DNA of 6,321 bases from Sneathiella sp. (GTDB lineage Bacteria; Pseudomonadota; Alphaproteobacteria; Sneathiellales; Sneathiellaceae): contig JAESPT010000442.1 in NCBI GenBank assembly GCA_016765515.1, positions 1 to 6,321 on the forward strand, in the 5' to 3' direction. Positions 1-6,321 of this stretch are shown here, one piece after another; within the stretch, counting starts at the first letter, position 1, and each line of letters begins with the position of its first letter. A program made the position numbers and the translations under genes. A model generated the notes under the pieces. That model was not told where the DNA came from and did not search any database. It saw only the letters and a list, made by a program, of their open reading frames with translations.

Positions 1-693
1 CGGCACTCGGGCTGATATAATCTGTCTTTCTCTTTCGCTATCCGGGAACGGGATATACAGATGCAAGCAGCGGCGTTTTAGGGCATCTCCCATCTCGCGG
101 GTATTGTTACTGGTCAAGAAGACGATCGGTTTTGTCTTTGCTTTGATCGTACCGATTTCTGGCACCGTGATCTGATAATCAGACAGAATTTCCAGTAAAT
201 AAGCTTCAAATTCGTGATCAGACTTATCAATTTCATCGATCAGCAACACCGTCAGTTTTTCCGATTGTAGTGCTTGCAAAAGTGGACGGGCCTCAAGGAA
301 CTGCATTGAAAAAAACTGATCACCGAACTGGTGGAGTTTTTCCATGGAGGCGTCAAGCCCTTGTGCGTCTTCGAGCAGGTCACCCAGTTTTTCCTTTAGG
401 ATTTGAGTGTATAAAAGCTGCTTGCCATATTTCCACTCATACAGCGCTTTTGTCTCGTCCAGCCCCTCATAACATTGTAACCGGATCAGGTCAGCGTTCA
501 TAAACTCGGCAGTTGCTTTTGCGAGCTCTGTCTTTCCGACGCCGGGAGGTCCTTCTACCAGGATTGGTTTATCCAGTTTTCTGGAGAGATAAATAGACGT
601 CGCGATATGGCGATCGCAGATATAACCGGCAGCTTCAAAACCCTTTTGGATTTTATCAATGGCGGCAGCGGGATCTTTATCAATAATGGTCAC
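1..693 (-). CDS. MoxR/CoxD-type AAA+ ATPase, N-terminal part (cut by left edge)
   Basis: The minus frame is open from a GTG at 693 to the edge, giving 231 residues with no stop. Visible AAA+ parts in order are Walker A GPPGVGKT (48-55), a YEGLD motif (75-79) typical of the MoxR branch close to CoxD, Walker B LLIDEID (150-156), a sensor-1-like FLTSNN (192-197) and an ALKRRC segment (204-209) expected to carry the arginine finger. The lid domain is off the window. MoxR ATPases are cytoplasmic chaperone-like machines that usually act with a von Willebrand A protein to mature or insert cofactors into a target enzyme; the target here is unknown. GTG at 693 is the only credible start: a stop lies in frame at 733-735, the next ATG is at residue 65 beyond Walker A, and a GGA sits a few bases upstream. 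The gene diverges from alaS. The family call is firm; the specific role is not. Confidence 0.9.
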   Translation of the reverse strand, partial: MTIIDKDPAAAIDKIQKGFEAAGYICDRHIATSIYLSRKLDKPILVEGPPGVGKTELAKATAEFMNADLIRLQCYEGLDETKALYEWKYGKQLLYTQILKEKLGDLLEDAQGLDASMEKLHQFGDQFFSMQFLEARPLLQALQSEKLTVLLIDEIDKSDHEFEAYLLEILSDYQITVPEIGTIKAKTKPIVFLTSNNTREMGDALKRRCLHLYIPFPDSERERQIISARVP

Positions 694-935
694 GTGGATA
701 TTTCCGTTATTTCGGCACAGTGTGCGTGCACTTCACTGTATTCTTGTTTATTAATTATCCTCTGCATATCAGGAATATAGGGGTATTGCCAGCGCTAGGG
801 TGATCTGTTGCTTCTCTACCATCTGGACAGTGGCGGCTGGGCGCGGTAAAAGGCAAGGCTGCTCAGTGGTTTGAGCGTATTAATCAATACTGTGAAAAGA
901 ATAGGGTCTGCCGCCAGGGCGACGGAGTTTGTAAG
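694..935. other. Divergent spacer between the MoxR ATPase gene and alaS
   Basis: This 242-base spacer must hold the promoters of both flanking genes, but none is strong by eye. On the plus strand the best match is TTGTTT (744-749), 17 bases, then TATCAG (767-772), a weak pair. An inverted repeat ACAGTG (717-722) and CACTGT (734-739) lies just upstream of the ATPase start, and ACAGTG recurs at 827-832. A small hairpin GTATT/AATAC occupies 877-890 in the alaS leader. No tRNA or recognisable riboswitch was seen. A 25-codon minus-strand reading frame at 690-767 overlaps the ATPase start but has no Shine-Dalgarno and is treated as a finding, not a gene. Confidence 0.6.
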
Positions 936-3593
936 ATGACAAAAGCAAAAGAAATTCGCTCATCGTTTTTGGACTATTTCGCCAAAAATGGTCACGAAGT
1001 CGTGGATAGTTCATCGCTCGTGCCGCGTAATGATCCAACATTATTGTTTACTGCGGCTGGCATGGTGCAGTTCAAAAACGTTTTCACAGGCCAGGAAAAG
1101 AGACCTTATAATCGAGCTACCACATCGCAAAAATGCGTGCGGGCAGGCGGCAAGCATAATGATCTTGAAAATGTCGGTTATACGGCTCGCCATCACACAT
1201 TCTTTGAAATGCTCGGGAATTTTTCTTTCGGCGATTATTTTAAAGAAAATGCCATAGAGCTCGCCTGGAATTTGCTTACCAAAGAATATGGTCTTCCGCA
1301 GGAAAAACTCCTGGTCACCGTTTATCATGATGATGACGAAGCGGTTAATTTTTGGAAGAAAATTGCTGGATTGAAGGATGATCGCATTATTAGAATTGCG
1401 ACTTCTGATAATTTTTGGGCAGCTGGGGATACTGGACCGTGCGGCCCCTGTTCAGAAATATTCTTTGATCATGGCGACAAAATTCAAGGAGGCCCTCCAG
1501 GCTCTCCCGATGAAGACGGTGACAGATTTGTAGAAATCTGGAATCTTGTCTTTATGCAATATGATCAACTTTCGAAAGGTGAAAGGATCAATTTGCCGCG
1601 CCCTTCCATCGATACGGGTATGGGCCTGGAGCGGCTTACCGCAGTATTACAGGGCAAACACGACAATTATGACATCGACATGATGCGCAAAATCATCGAA
1701 GCGTCAGCCGATGCTTCCAATGTTTCCGCTGATGGTGATTTTTCAGTGTCTCACCGGGTTATTGCAGATCATCTTCGTTCTTCTTCCTTCCTGATTGCAG
1801 ATGGTGTTTTACCGTCCAATGAAGGTCGCGGATATGTGCTGCGCCGGATTATGCGCCGCGCCATGCGTCATGCGCATATGATGGGTGTAAAAGATCCGAT
1901 GGTCTTTAAACTGGTCCCAACGCTTGTTGAAGAAATGGGCGATGCATTTCCTGAACTTGGCCGGGCTCAGTCCCTGATCACGGAAACACTGAAATTGGAA
2001 GAAACTCGCTTTAAGGAAACATTGGGAAGGGGTTTGAAACTTCTTGGTGATGCAACGGATAAACTTGGTGACGGAGAAGCCCTCGCCGGTGATGTTGCTT
2101 TCAAACTGTATGACACCTTTGGTTTTCCGCTCGATCTGACAAAAGATATCCTGCGCGGACAAGGGCGAGACCTGGACGAAGCTGGATTTGATGCGTCGAT
2201 GAAAGTTCAAAAAGACGCAGCCCGTGCAGCTTGGTCTGGCAGCGGCGACGCGGCGACTGAACGCGTCTGGTACGATCTTCATGAACGGGTGGGGGCCACA
2301 GAATTCCTAGGCTACCAGACTGAAACAGCCGAAGGACAGGTGCAAGCTGTCCTGGTCGAGGGCGCTGAAGTTGAGCATGCTGACACAGGGACTGAGGTTA
2401 TGGTTATTCTGAACCAGACGTCCTTTTATGGCGAATCCGGTGGTCAGGAAGGCGATACAGGTATTTTGCAATCCGAAAGTGGTCTCAAGATCGATGTAAC
2501 CGATACGCAGAAGAAGGAAAATCTCTTTATTCATATAGGTAAAGTGGTGTCCGGATCTGTGAAAGCGGGTGATGTGGTTGAAACGCTTGTGAACGGTGAT
2601 CGCCGGGCGCGTCTGCGGGTCCATCATTCGGCGACGCATTTGTTGCACGAAGCGCTTCGGCAGCGCTTGGGTGATCATGTGACTCAGAAGGGTTCTCTTG
2701 TTGCTGAAGATCGACTTCGTTTTGATATTGCCCATCCGAAACCGGTCACCGAAGAAGAAATTCTTCAGGTTGAGAAAGATGTAAATGATCGCATTCGGAT
2801 CAATGCAGAGGTTGCCGTCCATTTGACCACACCTGCAGAGGCGATCAAAGCGGGGGCCATGGCTCTTTTTGGCGAAAAATATGGCGACGAGGTTCGCGTG
2901 GTTTCCATGGGCGGGCTTGACGAAAATAAAGGGGCTGGCCAGTCCTATTCCACGGAACTTTGCGGCGGCACCCATGTGCGCCGCATGGGCGATATCGGTT
3001 TTGTGAAAGTGGTCAGTGAAAGTGGTCTGGCGGCAGGTGTTCGCCGTATTGAAGCCGTTGCCGGAGCCGCCGCCCTTGATTATGTCAATGAGCGCGAGCA
3101 AATCCTGAAGACAGCTTCTGCCGTCCTGAAATCGTCCCCGCATGAATTACCTAGCCGGGTTGGTGGTCTTTTGGAAGAGCGTAAGCGCTTGGAAAAAGAG
3201 TTAAAAGAAACTCGCAAAAAACTGGCAACGGGCGGCGGCGTATCCGCTGAAGCGCCTGCTGAGAAAATCGGGGATGTGGCGTTTGTATCTCGCATATTGG
3301 AAGATGTGCCGCCGCGGGATTTGAAACCCATGGTCGATGAGATCAAAAAACAGCTGAAAAGTGGTGTTATTGTCTTGATTGCAGCCAATGACGGCAAAGC
3401 CTCCATCGTCATCGGTGTTACCGATGATCTGACAGGCGCCCATAGTGCCGTTGATTTGGTGCGTGTCGGCTCTGAAGCGCTAGGCGGTAAAGGCGGCGGC
3501 GGTCGTCCTGATATGGCGCAAGCTGGCGGTCCTGATGCCACCAAAGGCGAGGTTGCGATTGAGGCTATTAAACAGGTAATATCAAAGGCTTAA
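936..3593 (+). CDS. alaS: Alanyl-tRNA synthetase
   Basis: AlaS attaches alanine to tRNA-Ala in the cytoplasm and hydrolyses mischarged Ser- and Gly-tRNA-Ala. The 885 residues are full length for the family (E. coli about 876). The class II core is N-terminal: motif 2 region [17 protein letters not shown] (60-76), [17 protein letters not shown] (86-102), and motif 3 GMGLER (228-233). The editing domain has its four metal ligands intact in HxxxH (H564, H568) and CxxxH (C676, H680). A charged, probably coiled-coil stretch follows near 740-770, then the C-Ala domain with its glycine-rich [16 protein letters not shown] (850-865). The ATG at 936 is preceded by GGAG (924-927) with an 8-base spacer, and the [15 protein letters not shown] start matches homologues. 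The gene stands alone: the ATPase upstream is divergent and thiC downstream is convergent. In many alphaproteobacteria recA lies just upstream; it does not here. Nothing suggests damage or transfer. Confidence 0.98.
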   Translation: MTKAKEIRSSFLDYFAKNGHEVVDSSSLVPRNDPTLLFTAAGMVQFKNVFTGQEKRPYNRATTSQKCVRAGGKHNDLENVGYTARHHTFFEMLGNFSFGDYFKENAIELAWNLLTKEYGLPQEKLLVTVYHDDDEAVNFWKKIAGLKDDRIIRIATSDNFWAAGDTGPCGPCSEIFFDHGDKIQGGPPGSPDEDGDRFVEIWNLVFMQYDQLSKGERINLPRPSIDTGMGLERLTAVLQGKHDNYDIDMMRKIIEASADASNVSADGDFSVSHRVIADHLRSSSFLIADGVLPSNEGRGYVLRRIMRRAMRHAHMMGVKDPMVFKLVPTLVEEMGDAFPELGRAQSLITETLKLEETRFKETLGRGLKLLGDATDKLGDGEALAGDVAFKLYDTFGFPLDLTKDILRGQGRDLDEAGFDASMKVQKDAARAAWSGSGDAATERVWYDLHERVGATEFLGYQTETAEGQVQAVLVEGAEVEHADTGTEVMVILNQTSFYGESGGQEGDTGILQSESGLKIDVTDTQKKENLFIHIGKVVSGSVKAGDVVETLVNGDRRARLRVHHSATHLLHEALRQRLGDHVTQKGSLVAEDRLRFDIAHPKPVTEEEILQVEKDVNDRIRINAEVAVHLTTPAEAIKAGAMALFGEKYGDEVRVVSMGGLDENKGAGQSYSTELCGGTHVRRMGDIGFVKVVSESGLAAGVRRIEAVAGAAALDYVNEREQILKTASAVLKSSPHELPSRVGGLLEERKRLEKELKETRKKLATGGGVSAEAPAEKIGDVAFVSRILEDVPPRDLKPMVDEIKKQLKSGVIVLIAANDGKASIVIGVTDDLTGAHSAVDLVRVGSEALGGKGGGGRPDMAQAGGPDATKGEVAIEAIKQVISKA

Positions 3594-3624
3594 CTCGCGT
3601 ATTTGGATAACTATTGCGCATAAG

Positions 3625-3652
3625 AAAAACGGCAGGTATGACCCTGCCGTTT
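3625..3652. terminator. Bidirectional intrinsic terminator between alaS and thiC
   Basis: A perfect 10-bp stem, AAACGGCAGG (3627-3636) and CCTGCCGTTT (3643-3652), encloses a 6-base loop. On the minus strand the stem runs into TTTTTCTT, a good U-tract, so it should end thiC transcripts. On the plus strand only TTT followed by CTCC is present, so it is weaker for alaS. It lies 33 bases past the alaS stop and about 130 bases past the thiC stop. Confidence 0.8.
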
Positions 3653-3654
3653 CT

Positions 3655-3677
3655 CCTGTGCAGGATTCTAGCACAGG
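3655..3677. repeat. Second hairpin in the convergent spacer
   Basis: A perfect 7-bp inverted repeat, CCTGTGC (3655-3661) and GCACAGG (3671-3677), with a 9-base loop, lies two bases after the terminator stem. No U-tract follows directly; the nearest T-rich run is at about 3702-3710. It may back up termination of alaS or protect the 3' end of the transcript, but the sequence alone does not show a role. Confidence 0.4.
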
Positions 3678-3785
3678 CGCCTCCGAGTGACTTGCCCGGA
3701 CTTTTCTTTTAAAACTTATTAAATTTCAAAGTTTTGCAAAGAAAAGCTTATGCAATAAGTAAAGCTAGCGCACGGGCGAAAAGGA
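3678..3785. other. AT-rich remainder of the alaS-thiC spacer, no gene
   Basis: No coding frame is supported. A T-rich run (TTTTCTTTT, 3702-3710) follows a very weak TCCG/CGGA pairing. Near the thiC stop, CTTAT-GCA-ATAAG (3747-3759) can fold into a 5-bp stem that on the minus strand is followed by CTTTTCTTT, a possible weak first terminator for thiC. Confidence 0.35.
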
Positions 3786-5687
<1,902 letters not shown>

Positions 5688-5722
5688 TTAAAGATCCGCG
5701 CGTAAATACTGGCGCAATTCCG

Positions 5723-5816
5723 TTCCAATCCCTTTCGCCAGCATTACCCGGATCAGGTTCAAAGGGTCTAACGCATTAGCGTCGTCTCAGCCCCTTAACC
5801 GGAGCACCCCTAGGAA
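5723..5816 (-). promoter_or_regulatory. TPP riboswitch aptamer (THI element)
   Basis: The conserved blocks of the TPP aptamer occur in the right order on the minus strand: GGGGTGC (5810-5804), CTGAGA (5790-5785), ACCC, then CCTGATC (5757-5751), GGGTAATGC (5749-5741) and a closing GGCGAAAGGGA. TTCC at 5816-5813 can pair with GGAA at 5726-5723 to close P1. A short arm ACGC-TAAT-GCGT (5782-5771) sits between CTGAGA and ACCC, where TPP aptamers vary in length. The element senses thiamine pyrophosphate and typically represses thiamine synthesis genes. It lies about 90 bases upstream of thiC on the same strand. Confidence 0.96.
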
Positions 5817-5821
5817 ATTTC

Positions 5822-5850
5822 TTTATATCTTGGAACGAGTTTGTCGTCAG
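5822..5850 (-). promoter_or_regulatory. Predicted sigma70-type promoter of thiC
   Basis: On the minus strand CTGACG (5850-5845; 4 of 6 to TTGACA) and TATAAA (5827-5822; 5 of 6 to TATAAT) are separated by exactly 17 bases. Transcription would start at about 5815-5816, so the RNA would begin at the first bases of aptamer helix P1. This fit supports both calls. Confidence 0.65.
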
Positions 5851-5861
5851 CCTAAAACTTC

Positions 5862-5883
5862 AAAAAACAGTGATTGGTGATCA
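5862..5883 (-). terminator. Weak candidate terminator after the TetR-family gene
   Basis: At the TetR stop codon, TGAT and ATCA (5883-5880 with 5874-5871) can form a 4-bp stem with a 5-base loop, followed within a few bases by TTTTTT (5867-5862). The U-tract is good but the stem is short and has one G-C pair, so readthrough into the thiC leader is likely. Confidence 0.25.
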
Positions 5884-6321
5884 GGAGGCTGATATCATCT
5901 GACTAATATTTGTTCTTATGGAAGCCTTTGCGTTTTCTTCTGACCATCCGCAATCCCCAGTAAGAAGGTCCCACACTTGGACAGAACTATGGGTCCACAT
6001 GAATTCGGCGGCCTGTTGCGGTGTCCAGTTGGGGGCCAATTGATTTTCATTGTTTAAATCCTCCATCACGGTGACGTAGAATTTTCTCAACTCCAGCATT
6101 CTGTCCGACCAGGCATTTCCTGCTTCTTCATCTTTTGCTCGCAGCCGGATCAAGTCCCGGGCAACGGGCAGTATTTTTGGCACGAAATCGAGCCAGGCAT
6201 CCAGGCAGGCCATCAACCGTTCTTTGGCCGTTGGTTTTTGCATCGCTTTGGCAAATTCTTCCCAGATTTTTTCTCGCTCATCCGCACGGCGAACCAACGC
6301 CACAAGCAAGCCGCCGCGAGA
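5881..6321 (-). CDS. TetR/AcrR-family regulator, C-terminal part (cut by right edge)
   Basis: The minus frame is open from the right edge to a TGA at 5881 and shows 146 residues. The first visible residues, SRGGLLVALVRRADEREKIWEEF, look like the end of the helix-turn-helix domain (compare the SKRGLL type) followed by the first helix of the ligand domain. The later W-TPQQAAEFMWTHSSVQVWDLLTGDCGWS segment is the form seen near the C-terminus of many TetR-family proteins. The DNA-binding domain, and so the true start, lies beyond 6321; the TTG at 6309 is only an internal leucine. Such proteins are dimeric repressors released by a small ligand, often controlling transport or detoxification genes. 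Ligand and targets cannot be told from this half. It is on the same strand as thiC and upstream of it, but thiC has its own promoter and riboswitch, so a thiamine role is not implied. The family call rests on pattern memory, not an alignment. Confidence 0.75.
   Translation of the reverse strand, partial: SRGGLLVALVRRADEREKIWEEFAKAMQKPTAKERLMACLDAWLDFVPKILPVARDLIRLRAKDEEAGNAWSDRMLELRKFYVTVMEDLNNENQLAPNWTPQQAAEFMWTHSSVQVWDLLTGDCGWSEENAKASIRTNISQMISAS

Noticed and set aside
270..503. Plus-strand 77-codon frame
   Set aside because: It lies wholly inside the MoxR ATPase gene on the opposite strand, and its composition does not resemble a real protein.
828..935. T-box or attenuator control of alaS
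   Set aside because: No T-box consensus or terminator is visible, and T-boxes are not expected in alphaproteobacteria. The GTATT/AATAC hairpin at 877-890 is too short to argue for one.
1809..3544. Long minus-strand frames opposite alaS (1809-2282, 2307-3143, 3080-3544)
   Set aside because: They are antisense shadows of the full-length alaS, lack recognisable motifs and overlap one another in different frames.
6307..6309. TTG at 6309 as the true start of the TetR-family protein
   Set aside because: The frame stays open to the edge, and the residues before it (SRGG) fit the end of a TetR DNA-binding domain, so it is an internal leucine.

Overview
The window reads as ordinary chromosomal DNA of a moderate-GC alphaproteobacterium. 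The best clue is the alanyl-tRNA synthetase, whose stretch around residues 180-205 (DHGDKIQGG, then [11 protein letters not shown]) has the form I associate with alphaproteobacterial AlaS. The long ThiC and the TPP-riboswitch leader fit this. A more exact placement (for example near Sneathiella or Kordiimonas) would be a guess. No phage, IS, CRISPR, tRNA or rRNA signal was found.

Layout, left to right. Positions 1-693 (minus) hold the N-terminal 231 residues of a MoxR/CoxD-type AAA+ ATPase that runs off the left edge. Positions 694-935 are the divergent spacer between it and alaS, with no strong promoter. Positions 936-3593 (plus) hold complete alaS. Positions 3594-3785 lie between the convergent alaS and thiC and contain a bidirectional terminator hairpin plus a second hairpin. 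Positions 3786-5630 (minus) hold thiC, the radical-SAM enzyme that makes the thiamine pyrimidine. Its leader, read on the minus strand, has a good sigma70-type promoter (5822-5850), a TPP riboswitch aptamer (5723-5816) starting almost at the predicted transcription start, and a hairpin (5639-5663) that buries the Shine-Dalgarno of thiC. Positions 5881-6321 (minus) hold the C-terminal ligand-binding part of a TetR-family regulator whose DNA-binding domain lies off the right edge.

How the parts work together. Only thiC and its leader form a clear regulatory unit: TPP binding to the leader RNA is expected to shut off ThiC synthesis, probably at translation initiation, because a ribosome-site hairpin is visible and no intrinsic terminator is seen between aptamer and gene. 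The start of thiC is best read as a TTG codon at 5630. The MoxR ATPase, alaS and the TetR regulator show no functional link to thiamine or to each other. I did not find an undescribed system here; the most useful observations concern the fine structure of the thiC leader and start.
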